DNA of 64,000 nt from Acholoe squamosa (Eukaryota; Annelida; Polychaeta; Phyllodocida; Polynoidae). The position numbers and the translations under genes are program-made. This document shows positions 22,585-34,375 of this stretch, one piece after another (the stretch's first letter is position 1; every line of letters starts with the position of its first letter). The notes below the pieces were generated by a model, which had not been told where the DNA came from, made no database searches, and saw nothing but the letters and a program-made list of their open reading frames with translations. The stretch lies in NCBI GenBank assembly GCA_949317995.1, contig OX439037.1, positions 18,154,324 to 18,218,323 on the forward strand, read 5' to 3'.

Positions 22585-22960
22585 TGTAATATATGTGAGG
22601 AGGCAAGTTAAAAGGACCGTCCATGGGGATTGATACCAATTCTGGCCACCAGGTGGACACCACTATGGCCTAAAAAGGGGAAAATATACCAAAAATAGTT
22701 ATATACTACTTATTTATGTAGATTACAATAGTCCTAAAGGGAAATTGCCATTTTTGAGGAAAACCTTCCAAATTTGGAATGTAAATAGAATGCTGTGGGG
22801 CATTTATATCTGGTGAAACATACAAGTTAGACCTTATTTGGGATTTAGATAGGTCGGTAACCATCTAAGTTCATAGAGCCATAACTCTAAATCTAGGAGA
22901 GATACTTTCTTATGTAATATATCGTTGGAAAGTTCATGGCCTGAATTTAAAAAATGACTT
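22585..22960 (+). repeat. Dispersed repeat, internally deleted copy
   Basis: Matches 11395-11580 and then 11820-11960, skipping the part between. The junction is near GGGGCATTTATATCTGGTG. Same orientation as the other copies. Confidence 0.78.
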
Positions 22961-23344
22961 TTTCCCCGGGGTACCCTTATTGCTTGGCTGTACATATATA
23001 TTACCTAAATTCATTATTATGGTTTATATTATTTATTCTTTTTATTGTAAGGGGAGCGTGCGGGTGCTGGCATTTCCATTGGTTATAAATAGGAATTTCT
23101 CCCAGTGAGGTCTATATACTCTGAGTCACAAGATCTGCCTCAACATCATGACCACTCAACATCATGACTACCAATATGTCGAAGCCATTCTGACCCTTGA
23201 GACTGATATCTAGAGTATTTCTATTTCCTGGCGGATTGAGAAATGTTTTCTATACGGGAGAAATGTCGTCCTATAAGAAATACCTAAAAAGGTAGGGCAT
23301 GCAAAGAGGTCTTAGTCCTCATTACACCATCCAGTATATCTGCT
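22961..23344. other. Non-coding interval
   Basis: Spacer between the dispersed repeat and the SINE. Nothing is recognised. Confidence 0.5.
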
Positions 23345-23685
23345 ATTATACCACGATTTCTGGGTTACTCAGTGCTTTTTGCTGGATATTCCCATGCACA
23401 TACCTGTCGATATTGCACAGCATGAATGCTGTAGCATGACTCTTGGAAGGCATGCAGTTATCCATGGATAACCCGCACCCTGTGCGGTTATCCATGGATA
23501 ACCACCACACCTCTCATGTCCTTCCATGTCATATGTTACATGTTAAAACCCACGAAATATTCCAGGCCAGGGTAGGGATCGAACCTGCAGTCTCACATCC
23601 CAAATCCAACTCCCTGTGCACTGCGCCACAGGGACTGACGAGAAACGCCCGGTTCGAACCACGTCTGGATATGATACAAAGCCGT
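23345..23685 (-). mobile_element. tRNA-derived SINE, copy 2
   Basis: On the minus strand it has an A-box-like TGTGGCGCAGTGCACAGG and a B-box-like GGTTCGATCCC, closer to consensus than in copy 1 (12851-13185). The body again has two TTATCCATGGATAAC palindromes and GTGCAATATCGACAGGTATG. The head is preceded by a second B-box-like GGTTCGAACC. It has the length and order of landmarks of copy 1. Confidence 0.82.
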
Positions 23686-23689
23686 GTGC

Positions 23690-24150
23690 GCTGAAGCTAT
23701 CCGCTGCTGGGCGACAAGGTGTATTATACACAAACATAACCGCGAGACGCGTTCGAAGGAGGAGTCGGCGGTGGTCTAGTGGTTAGCGCTTTGCGCTCAG
23801 CCGTCAGAGGTACGCGGGTCGAGCCCCGGTCCGGGCGCATCTTTTTTTCGCCGTGTGCGCTGTCACTGTCCGCTGCTGGGCGACGAGGTGTATTATACTC
23901 AAACATAACCTCGAGACGCCTCTTTTTTTCACCGTGTGGGCTGTCGCTGTCCGCTGCCGAGTGAGGAGGTGTATTATACACAAACATAACCGCGAGACGC
24001 ATCATTTTTTTGCCATGTGCGCTGTCGGGCGAGGAGGTGTATTTAGTACACAAACATAACAGCGAGACGCATTGAAATCTTTAGCCGTGTGCCGCTGCCA
24101 GTCCGAGCCGCTGTCACTGTCCGCTGCCGGGCGAGGAGGTGTATGTACCT
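23690..24150. repeat. About 80-bp tandem array with a tRNA-like head
   Basis: Five units carry CGCTGC.GGGCGA.GAGGTGT followed by ATTA.ACACAAACATAAC and CGAGACGC. Between units 1 and 2 sits a tRNA-like segment (about 23766-23842) with an A-box-like TGGTCTAGTGGTTAGCGC and a B-box-like GGGTCGAGCCCCGG. The array is GC-richer than its surroundings. The same core phrase, complemented, occurs twice at 12420-12545. Confidence 0.85.
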
Positions 24151-24499
24151 GTACACACAATATGGCTGGCTTCGAGTCCCTACAGCCTCGTGTCATTAGC
24201 CTCACTAACACACACTCGTCATGAAATATCCATTGATTACTTGTTCACCATTTCCTAGGATTTCCTGTTTTGTTGGATATAGCATAGGTCATACCATCGC
24301 CACTATTGTATTTTGGTATCAGTAGACCATTGTTGGTAGGTTCAGGCTTAATACCTTCTGTACACTCAGACAATAAAAAAAAACAACAATCTCTCCATTT
24401 TGTTATGTCACGGTAGGAATTAACCTGTGGATAGCCAAAAGTAACCATGGACAGTTACACATACCTAGCCAGTTTGGGGAACCTCTACAAATAGGAGGA

Positions 24500-25320
24500 C
24501 GAATGTGGGAATATAGATGTACTGAATGACACATTACAGCTTTCTATCAGGACTGCTTAATAGTGTGTTTCAAGAGGGAGCTTCATGGAGAAATGTTTTA
24601 CACAGATGAAACTAATAAAGAGATGAGACTAGCTTTGGGTAGAGCAAATGAAGCGATGGCACTTTCGTCTAGGGCATATCTAAAACACCTTTTCTTCAAG
24701 GGAATGTGCCAACATGCCAACAGACTATAGCTTCAAAGGGTCTCCCATGTATAAGATGAATGAAATGCATGATCCAAGCCAGTCGTTGTTGAAAACGAAT
24801 GTAATAACAGCGGTAAAAAGAGATGTAAGGTTTGTGTGGAATATAAGTTATACAGGAAAGTTATTTACTAATTGGTGCGTGCAAATAAAAGCTAATGAAT
24901 TTGATAGAAAGGAAGTCCAAAATGAAATGGAAATGCCATGTGGAAGTAGGGTAAGGTGAAAGGGAGCAGGCTATATTGACAGGAGCTATGGAAGTTTGTA
25001 AAAGGGTAGAGCATGGAATCTAGAATGGATGCTCAAGCTATGTCAGTGTTGGAGGACATCAGCTGTCGAGAAGGAAGATCTATAGCTGCCATCAACAAAA
25101 AGGGGAAAGGTAATCTATTCAGAACTACTATAGATGAAAGGAAGGTGCTTCAAAGACTTTGTATTCCTTCATTCTGTAGGAGCACCTGATAGAATTTGGA
25201 GGAAGTGTTTAAAAAAATAACAGTTGACCCTAATGCGGTAAAAATCGTTAACAAACCCTTTACTATTGAAGTTACATCACAAGTAATTACCATGATGAGG
25301 TATGCGAACCAAAACTGAAA
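24500..25320 (+). pseudogene. Decayed coding region, unrecognised
   Basis: Pieces in one orientation read as protein-like: RANEAMALSSRAYLKHLFF, AMSVLEDISCREGRSIAAIN then KKGKGNLFRTTIDERKVLQR, and EVFKKITVDPNAVKIVNKPF. They are separated by stops and frameshifts. The amino-acid content is clearly non-random (a coherent basic, helical domain), so this is probably the remains of a mobile-element or viral-like structural gene, but I do not recognise the family. Confidence 0.35.
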
Positions 25321-25759
25321 ATTTTAGTTTTTCTCCTGAGGACTGATCCAGGGCTATTTCATTTGTGACCTGTTACAAAGCTCGTGATGACTAATTTTAT
25401 TGGCTGCAACATTATAGAGTCAGCAATTCATTCTCTTATATGCCTCAAGGTCAAGGCCCACGATTCCGCTGGGTCAGCACCATAGGCACTAGCTGCTGTC
25501 AGGGTAGCTTGTTTTGCTACTGGCTATAGATACCTAGATGATTTCTATACACAAGAACCTTACCGACAGGGAATGGCTGCCCTGGACTGGCAGGGTATAG
25601 AAAAGGATCCTCTTTCTGGTATCCTGCCTGTGTACTTACATGTTCTGTGCAGCTATATAACTAGGGACACAGTGGGACAGCCTAGAAACTCTACATTTAG
25701 CTGCCAGTTTAACACTGCTGTCATATACATTAGTGTATGCCGTGTTTCGCTCCAGCAAA

Positions 25760-28079
25760 ATTAATTTTCATGTCGGGTAGTATTTCCCACTGCCAACTAT
25801 TTAATAGCTCTGGAAAAGGGTATTCCTCAAGGCAGTGTCCTGGAACCCACCAATGCTTGCTTGGCATGTTATGAATCAAATCTCTATAAAAGATGACAAT
25901 ACAGAATACTTGTGTAACTTCAATTTAACTTTTGAAATATAAGAAAGCATTGTGATTCAGCAGCAAATGCCAAATGCCAAATTCCCATAACTGTTGCCTT
26001 TCTCATAAAATCAGGTTTATAAGAAGCCTTAGGACAAAATGAAATGCAAATTGGCCTCAGGTTCTCCATTTTACTTTTGCCAAAGGAAACACAGAAAAGA
26101 AGCAATTCCTCTAGTGGTCAAATATTGGGGGACTGGTTGACTGTTTTTTATAAAAATCAGGCACGGGTCACGAAAATGAGAAGGGGTTATAACATTTATT
26201 TGTTGGAAGTGACCAGAATGCTTATCAGAATGCTGATAGTAAAAGCTGGGATGGCATATCGCCACTTAACATGCATTGCTCAAGGCAGTGGCCTGGAGTC
26301 CATCAATGTGGGCTCGGAATGTCATGATTTGTTTAAAAAAATGAGAATTGTCGTATTGGTATTCCTCTGACAGAGTCCACTGCAGCTTGTCTACCACTAC
26401 GTTCTTCATGTGTAGTACAACCCACCAACTCCATGTACATATAAAGGTTACTATGTTTATAAGAAAAAGGTCATATCGGTGTGGGTCGATCAAAAATGAA
26501 GCAAGTGGACACCCCTCTAACATTAAATGTGGCAAGGACTGCAACATTCTGTCCATGATCTTTTAAGCAGCAGATTAAATGTTTAAAGTCCATATTTTAG
26601 TGAGAGAATTTTCACCCTTGCATTTTACTTTACCAATTATGGAGAGAAATGACTATCTGAAAACGATTTGAAACCGTTTAAAATATGCTATTCTCAGGTG
26701 ATTCATGATATCTTGATTTACTATGTGTTAGAGATATCCAGATGATGGCAATAAGAGCAGTATCCTTGCCCTGCTTAGATAGACATGTCCCTGGAAGGCA
26801 GAAAGTTGAATGAGTCGCTTCCGAGACAGAAATGCTATGTCAACAGTATCTGTCCACTTCACAAGTGGGGTTTGGATACTTCTCAGCAAGAAAGAAAAAA
26901 AAGAAAAGAAAGGAAAAAAGAAAAAATGATATATTTTATTTATCACAGAGCCCATCAATAACACTGAATGTTTTTTTTTTCTTTCTCGAAATTTACTGGT
27001 AGGTTAGCTTGTTCACCTTTGGCCTTTAAATCAATTCCAGAACCTTTGGTCCACTGAGCTATCATTCAAAAGCCAAGCAAAAGCGTGTATACATTGACAT
27101 TTCAAAGCCCCCTGCAGGCTATTGCCATCCAGTGGGAAACGTCTGGCACCTACCCTTTACCCCTGTTTTCATTCCATCTGCATTTTACAATGAGTAAAAT
27201 GGGACAGTGGTTTGAATAGCATCCTAAAATATTTATAGCAAGAGGATGTGTTTCCATTGCGGGGACAGACAATATGTCTTACAGAATTATACCTCACATC
27301 TATACCTCACATCGAGTCATGAAACAAATGAAGTAACGAAATGTTGATTAATTGATCATTCACCTTCACATAATAATCAATTTTGCTATTGCCCGTGCTT
27401 GTGAGCAATCAAGCATGTGTGCCTGGCTTTGACCTCATATATGCTCCTCTAGAAAGAAAATCTATGAAAGAGTCAAAGAGTGATTACAGAGATTACATGG
27501 ACAGCAGGAGGTTGGTAGAGGAAATGATGATTACATGTCTGTGGCCATGTCAGCTACTAATCAGTGGCCTTTGTGGGGCTGCTGAAGGTCTATTTTTGAG
27601 GAAAACTATCATCATACCAGCTGCTCCCACCTGAACCCTGTGTGTTCCTATCTTAAGCTGTATTCTTGCTTTTGTTCATGTCACTCCATGCATTTCCTGG
27701 CATGCATGTCATCAGTACTCCTTATCAGATAGTGGGGATGACTGTCTTCCTGCATACCACAACCATACTGACAGGAGGTGTGGAGACCTATGAACACAGC
27801 ATCACATGCCTCTCACACTCAACAGTGATCTCAGAATCCCATAGCGTTACGGTACCAATGAGATCAATCCGTTATGCTACAGGCACGTGATCTCAGCGAG
27901 CCTCATTTTTGGAACCAATTAGGTCATGAGGTCATGACATCACACGCAGTGATGGTGGCCGGCTGGCGGCTGGAGTCAGCCACTGGTGTGCAGTGATAGT
28001 GGAATAAAAATGATTAGGGATTAATAGTGAACCAAATAATCATACTCCAAGCTCTAATAGAACTAGAAACAATTAAAGG
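25760..28079. other. Intergenic interval with weak repeat traces
   Basis: Two similar words (CAAGGCAGTG.CCTGGA, about 25830 and 26280) and a purine run (26885-26925) are present. A KGIPQGSVL-like reading near 25815 recalls a LINE RT motif but is not followed by RT sequence. No gene is supported. Confidence 0.4.
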
Positions 28080-28310
28080 GCTAAGGATACTGTCCCCACG
28101 CCATCCGTAAGTGACTGACAGCCGTCAGTTGGCCATGAATCGGCGGGTTTGTTGTGTTGACATCCCTGAGTGCAAGAGGCAAGCGTTCTGTGTTCATATA
28201 GGTGGGGTGGAGGTATTGCGGTGGAAAAGGAAAGATTACTGCACAAGAGATGGGATTAGCCTTGGGGGAATAGAGTTAACATTGCTTGAGGTGGTGGTGT
28301 CAGGCTGAGC
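28080..28310 (+). pseudogene. Fragment related to the 20.1-kb family copy
   Basis: The first 60 bp (CTAAGGATACTGTCCCCACG ... GTGACTGACAGCCGTCAGTT) match the complement of 20280-20340. The downstream 65-codon frame has no helix and no splice sites that I trust. It shows that this sequence family is dispersed on both strands. Confidence 0.35.
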
Positions 28311-29245
28311 AATGATGTGTCCTATACTGCAGGATGGGAGATGAGGTATAGGCCCCTAGGCGATACTGAAAGGACAGCATTTATAAGTAAGAGTTTGAAA
28401 TCATCTAAAATTTGAATTTCTAAGAAATAGCTAGCAAAGTAAGTAAAGGTGATGTTGAAACAACATTGGATCAATTAAATGCTTTAAATTTCACATGTGA
28501 CTAAAAATCAAGTGAGATTTAGATATACCTTACTCTTCATCTTGGCAGTGAACGATTCCCCAGAGCCTGGTCCTTGAACTAAATGTCTAATTGGGCCTAC
28601 ATCATTATAGACCCTGGCATGTATTTCCTCTTTCTTTTTTGGAATAACTCCATCAGGAATCATGTTCAACTTAGCTCTGATTTGTTAAATCACTCTCTGC
28701 ATTGTCTTGGTGGTACAATTAATCTTTACCTATATAAAGTGTTTTATAATAGCAATAAGAGAATAGCACAAGCTTAACTGCTATTGTTGACTTAATTCTG
28801 TCCTAATTTGTATGTTGCAGGTCTGCTATCTGACATTTATCAGACGCTACATTCCTTACCAATAAAAGTTTAGATTCAATATAGAATCAATTATAAAGCA
28901 TGATAGAGTTTCCCTGAAGAAGATCCAAAATAGATTGAAAATTGACTTGAAAGGTGGTACAGCACTGGGTTGTATCCTATGCTATGCCGTTAGGCAATAC
29001 CATCTTAAGGGAATAATCATAATGTTGTGTGACTTATGCAACTTATTTAAAGTGGGAAGACTATGCTTTTCTTTAATCAACACCCTGAAAAGTACTTTTG
29101 ATTCTACCAGGGATCCTTCTAAAACTGAACAACAAACCACTGTAATTGCACAGCTGTGAAGCAGTGTGGTTTCTACAATGAAGCCGCAGATGGCAGTACT
29201 GTTGTACAAGGAATCTCTGAGAAAATAATGACAGATCTTTGGCAA
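28311..29245. other. Non-coding interval
   Basis: AT-rich, with only short frames. Nothing is recognised until the inverted DIRS 5' fragment that starts at 29246. Confidence 0.45.
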
Positions 29246-29910
29246 CTTAATTTGGGACAAGGATTTTGCCATAATTTTAACATTTTTTCACACTTGAAAG
29301 CCCTAATAGCATTTGAAAGCTACTAGGACATAACATACTGAGCTAGAAATGATTCAGATTGAAATCTTGTTGGAGTTCCCAGCCCAGTTTTGTAGACAGC
29401 TTTGTAGTTGGTTAATGTCTACAGCCCTTTGGACAGACATCACATGCCTTAAGCCTGCAGCACTGACGAAATTTGGACCATAACGCTATGGGAAATTTGG
29501 TCACTGTTTGGGCTACAAGTCATTATCCAACTAAGGGCACGTGCTGCCCTGCCCGGATTAATATGTACACTCTTACAAATGATGTATGCAATACACTCTA
29601 TACCACTTCCCCAATGCAATGAATGAAATCCCATATTAATGATCCGCTGGGATAGATGCATTTGCATTTAAGTAGGTATATATATTGTAATGTGTATATA
29701 TGATATTGTAATGTTATTTGAATACATCAGGAGGGTGTTGCTCCCATAGTAAAAGGAAGAGCTGGCTAAAAATGCCCTTGTTTCCAGTCCTTTCTCTTCA
29801 TGTAGCTATAAGTTGTCCCTTTTGTTGCTCAAAAGTGTTCATTCAAGTACGGTGCTAAAACAGGGGGATTTGAGTAGGTACCTAGTTGGGAGAAGTCAAT
29901 CAGTATAATA
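29246..29910 (-). mobile_element. Inverted copy of a DIRS 5' end (interrupted)
   Basis: On the minus strand, 29275-29246 repeats the first nine codons of the DIRS gag frame (MAKSLSQIK) that starts on the plus strand at 31928. The segment 29652-29690 (with GCATTTGCATTTAAGTAGG) and 29725-29770 (AGGAGGGTGTTGCTCC, AGAGCTG) are inverted matches of 31890-31926 and 31515-31560. About 375 bp separate the gag start from the arm here, whereas they are adjacent in the right-hand copy. The two copies are head to head. Confidence 0.65.
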
Positions 29911-29917
29911 TACTATA

Positions 29918-31379
29918 CCCAGCAAATTGTCGTTATCTGTCGCCATGATTGGTCATCAATGGTGACTCCTTTCTGAGTGATAACTCACTGCGTCATCTTT
30001 CGCCACTGTGTGTCAGTCTCACATGGCATGGCGATTTATCACAACAGTTGCCAACATGATCTCACTCACTGCGTGAGTATGTGCCACCCCTTGTCATCCC
30101 TCACAAAGCATGGTAACTTATCACCACCATCGCCAAAATGGATCTAACTCACTGCGTGAGTATGTGCCACTGCCTGTCAACTCTCAGTCAGAATGGCAAC
30201 TTTTCACCTGCATTGCCACATGGCTCTCACTCACTTCGTGAGTGTGTATCACTCCTTGTTAATCTTCTCTCAAAATGGCGACTTATCACCACCATTGCCA
30301 ACATTGGTCTCACTCAATACGTGAATTTGTGTCACTCCAAGTCAATGCTCTCTGAGGATTGCATCATCTGTCACTCACTCTCACTCACAGTGGCAACTTA
30401 TCACCACCATTGCCAAAGTTGTTGAGACAGCACCACTGTTCAACATGTAGCCTATCTAGGAAGTGTGGGCATGAAGTATAAGTCCCATACGTATCAAATG
30501 TGCTTTGTTTCACACTGATTTCCATGTAATACTTCAGAGTTGAATCAAACAAGATTATATAGAGAGAATATCAATTGAATTTAGATAGAGTTGTCTCTAA
30601 AATGAAAGCAACTATCCATAAACACCTTTTCTCTGGTTACAGGAAAAATACATAGGGGAATATCAACATGAACACCTTGTCTGTGGTTAGAGGGAAGATA
30701 CATATGGCAATACCTTCTCTGGCAAAACATACTTTGATCTGGCAGATGTGAGGCTGCATGATTACCAATGTCGATGATCATGAGCTTTTCATCTAACAAG
30801 GTGAGTGATCACCAGCGTCGCCATCCCTGGTGAGTCTGAGTGATCACCACTCTCGCCATCCATGGTGAACCTGCGCTATGACGTGGTGCGCGTTTCATCT
30901 AGCGAGGTGAGTGATCACTCGTGTCGCCATCCCTGGTGAGTGTGGGTGATCAAGATCCTCACCCTCTGTGGTGAACCTGTGCTATCACGAGGTACGCGTT
31001 TTATCTAGAGAAGTGACTGATCACAATCCTTGCTATCCGTGGTGAATGTGTATTATGACGTGGTGTGCGTCTCATCTAGCGAAGTGAGTGATCACTCATG
31101 TCGCCATCCCTGGTGAGGATGAGTGATCACTCATATCGCCATCCCTGGTGAGGATGAGTGATCACGATCCTCGCCATCCCTGGTGAACATGTGCTATGAC
31201 GAGGTGGCCATCCCTGGTGAGTCTGAGTGATCACCATCCTCGTCATCTGAGGTGAGGCCATGTGATCACCACTATTGCTATTCCTGGTGATCTTGTGCTA
31301 TAGCGACGTCGTGTTCCATCTAGCGACATGTGTAAGCCACTTCACACAGGTTGACGAGGAGTCACGACAATTTGCTGGG
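29918..31379. mobile_element. 1.46-kb TA-flanked element with internal minisatellites
   Basis: The terminal inverted repeats are 16 bp (CCCAGCAAATTGTCGT at the left, its complement at the right), flanked by TA on both sides (29916-29917 and 31380-31381). The interior is not a gene. It holds an array of about five roughly 81-bp units (29990-30425) built on TCACTGCGTGAGTATGTGCC and GGCGACTTATCACCACCATT, and a second array (30795-31330) built on TCGCCATCCCTGGTGA and GAGTGATCAC. A short spacer separates them. It is non-autonomous and would need a transposase in trans. Confidence 0.82.
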
Positions 31380-31381
31380 TA

Positions 31382-31927
31382 GAGTGTGTGACATGAGTGG
31401 GTACCTGATAGTGCAGCTCTCTCTGTTTTAAACAAGACAGGTGACTTTTCAGACTAATGTGGTGAGTGCAAGTTGAATGGTGAAGCAGAGTGTGACTTCT
31501 TTTGAAAAGAGGGTACCTACTGACAGCTCTTTTTACCATAGGAGCAACACGCTCCTGCCTTCACAAGTTATACTAACATCAAGAGTGATAAGAGTACCAT
31601 AGCTACTGCAGGCTGGAGGTTACTGCATTTACTATGACTGGAGTTGCTTACATCGTAACTATACATATGGTTTCATACGATATTAATAAATTGATTTGAA
31701 GCCAACTTTCAAGATATCTTTAATGTATAAAGTTTAAATGAATTAAATAACCATTTTTCTGTATGTATAGCTGAAGCCCCTACTTATATGGGGTCAATTA
31801 CCAGGATATGAACTTCCATTACTTAGGAGGGTATATTAGCCCAATATTGCCCTTATAAAATAATCATGACTGACAGCAATAGATTCAGATACAATATATA
31901 TAAACCTACTTAAATGCAAATGCATCT
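31382..31927 (+). repeat. DIRS 5' terminal region
   Basis: This non-coding stretch precedes the DIRS gag start and is matched in inverse orientation by parts of 29640-29900. DIRS-type elements carry inverted rather than direct terminal repeats, which fits. The matching partner expected downstream of a recombinase gene is not present in this window. Confidence 0.5.
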
Positions 31928-33129
31928 ATGGCAAAATCCTTGTCCCAAATTAAGGATCATATACAGATCCTCAGGGAGTATGGGAAGGAGATGCCCCTAC
32001 TGCAACCACTGCAGGGACCCATTGACTTCCAGCTCGAGCCACCAGTAAGATGGCCACAGGAAGTGCAACCTGGCCCAAGATACTCCACCAAAAGGGCAGC
32101 TGAGACGGATATGGCAGCAATAGCAGAAAACAGTGGAGTACAATGGAAGAGGCCCAGGCAACTACATCTCACACTGCACCAACCCCATCACACAAGAGCT
32201 GGGTACACCAGGTACATGCCTGACTCACCGGCACCAGCTGCATGGAGGCCAGTGCACTCTATCTCACCTGAAGCAGACAAGGAATACTACCTTAACCCTA
32301 GGTACATGATGGATACGGGGCACACTGCCAGACACAGGAGGACACTGCCACCCCATAACCCGCCTCCACAGCATGCCGAACGCCAGGGCCGACACCACGC
32401 CACCTGGAGGTCCACAACCGCCACCTAACAGTGCACAGAGCTGATGCCCCAGCCAACAAACCAGCCACGCCCACTCAGGATATGGTGGACCACAATACGG
32501 GCACAGGAGAGCTAGAAGAAGGGGATGTACTGGACTCACCACTAACAGCAGTGAAGATCCCTAAAGAAGAGCCCATGGATAAGACCACAGGCCTTGTAAG
32601 GGCCAGTGTAAAAACACTGATCAGTGACATATACAAGACACCTCTGGAAAAGACGGACACAGCAACTCTGTATGAAAAGTACCCCAGACCAGACAACCTG
32701 GATAGCCTACACAAAAAAAGGATAAACCAAGAGATCCTCAATGAGCTGGAGGCCAAGGACCCTAAGTACAATCAGCAGACTGTAAACAGGGATGCACCCT
32801 ATAAGTCCATGCAATGGGCCCTGCAGTTTGCAGCCAGATGGATTATATCAGCGCTCAATAGTCTGGAAGCAAAGACCCAGACCCCAAAGGAAATGACGGG
32901 GAAGATATCTGATTCTGTAACCCTCATTGCCAAAACCTCCTGGAGACTCAACAACATGAGGAGCTCACTCCTCAAGAACACTGTTTTAGGCCCCACCTCA
33001 CACCTGGCAAAAGACAACAATAACCAAGGCTTCCAATACCTACTGGGGGACAACCTCAAGGAGGAAGTCACTATGCGCAGTAAGCTGAATGACACCTTCA
33101 AGGAGGTCTTCATCACACCCAAAGACTAA
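31928..33129 (+). pseudogene. DIRS-type gag, one frameshift
   Basis: Two frames (31928-32428 and 32431-33129) together give a DIRS gag-like protein. The first part begins MAKSLSQIKDHIQILREYGK and is proline/histidine-rich towards its end. The second has the conserved block TATLYEKYPRPDNLDSLHKK, then INQEILNELEAKDPKY, a helical core (WALQFAARWIISALNSLE) and a polar tail. A frameshift joins the frames near 32430. Gag would package the element's RNA. Immediately downstream is an asparagine/threonine-rich repeat-like tract (33180-33340) with no domain. Confidence 0.75.
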
Positions 33130-33482
33130 AGGAAGCCTACAAACCAGGGAAACTCCAGCAAGGATCCAGCCTAGGGCCAGGGTCAACAGCGAGGGCATGA
33201 ACAACAACAAAACAACAAGCACCACCAAAACAACCAACAGTCACGCAGAAACAACAGCTACTAAGGGAGGTACGACGACAAGAGGAAACAACACACCAAT
33301 GGGGGCCAATACAACAACAGCAAACAAGCAAGAAAAATGCCAGCTCAACATAGGCAGCACCAACAACAGGCGTTAAAAGTATGTTACCTAGCTCATACAC
33401 ATACAAGTCCCACCTTCGAGGCAGGTGGATTGGGCAGGAAGGCCAACACCTGGTCACAATACACATCAGATGGATGGGTGTC

Positions 33483-33978
33483 CTCACCACTAACAGCAGT
33501 GAAGATCCCTACAGAAGAGCCCATGGATAAGACCACAGGCCCTGTAAGGGCCAATCTAAATACACTGATCAGTGACATATACAAGACGCCTCTGGGAAAG
33601 ACAGACACAGCAACTCTGTACAACAAATACCCCAGACCAGACAACCTGGATAGCCTACACAAAACTATTAAATTTGACAAATCAGTCCTAGAACCAACAC
33701 AAACCATTGAGTACCTGGGTTTCACTCTACACTCACCCACACTAACAATCACAATACCAAACAAGAAACAGGCCGACACCACGCAAAAGGTGGATGTCCT
33801 TAAGGTAAAAATATGCACCATAATGAAATTCTCACAGGTTCTAGGAGCCCTAGCAGCCACAGAACCAGGGAATGACAGAGGAGAGGTCCTAACCAAAAAG
33901 CTCATCATTGCAAAAGACCAGGCCTTAATAAGGACACAGGGCAACTATGACAAATTAATTCCCCTAAGAGGTTCATAA
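33483..33978 (+). pseudogene. Rearranged fusion: gag segment joined to DIRS RT tail
   Basis: The first 182 bp (33483-33664) are a second copy of gag nucleotides 32535-32716, differing at scattered positions. At the point where gag continues into RINQEI, this copy jumps in frame to an RT C-terminal segment: TIKFDKSVLEPTQTIEYLGF, then FSQVLGALAATEPGN and DQALIRTQGNYDKLIPL, typical of the DIRS RT connection region. The palm and fingers, including the catalytic aspartates, are missing. The junction is a deletion or template switch that left an open frame of 213 codons. Confidence 0.82.
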
Positions 33979-34374
33979 AACCAACTCGGAGAGAGAACCT
34001 GCAGTACCTCCCACAAGCAAAGAAAACTTACACAGAACAGTGCCCCCTGTACAAAGACTTCTCAGACACAGGGTGGGGTGCCTACATACCTGAAATCCAC
34101 TCAGAATATAGGGAGGAATTGTGTGGAGAGATAGAACCCCTTCACATAAACATAAAAGAAATCCTAGCAGTTCACAGAGCACTGCTACATTTAAAAAAAA
34201 CTCTAACAGGAAAACACATACACATGTTCATAGACAACACTACAGCCATCAGCTGCCTCAATAAAAGGGGATCTAGCCAATCCATTCCATACAAAAAAGC
34301 CACTGAGAGTGTATTCACTGCAGGAGAATGGACACTGAGCCCTGAAAGCCAACAGAAAATCATTATCAGCCTTT
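33979..34374 (+). pseudogene. DIRS RNase H, 3'-truncated
   Basis: Following the RT tail in another frame, the translation contains DFSDTGWGAYIP (first catalytic Asp region), NIKEILAVHRALLHLKK (catalytic Glu) and HMFIDNTTAISCLNKRGSSQ (next Asp), the DIRS RNase H signature. The domain stops at the junction with the minus-strand LINE fragment near 34375, so the tyrosine recombinase that should follow has been lost or displaced. Confidence 0.85.
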
Positions 34375-34375
34375 A

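Noticed and set aside
25810..25885. KGIPQGSVL-like reading suggesting a LINE reverse transcriptase
   Set aside because: No other RT motif precedes or follows in any frame; a similar word near 26280 is part of a local repeat.
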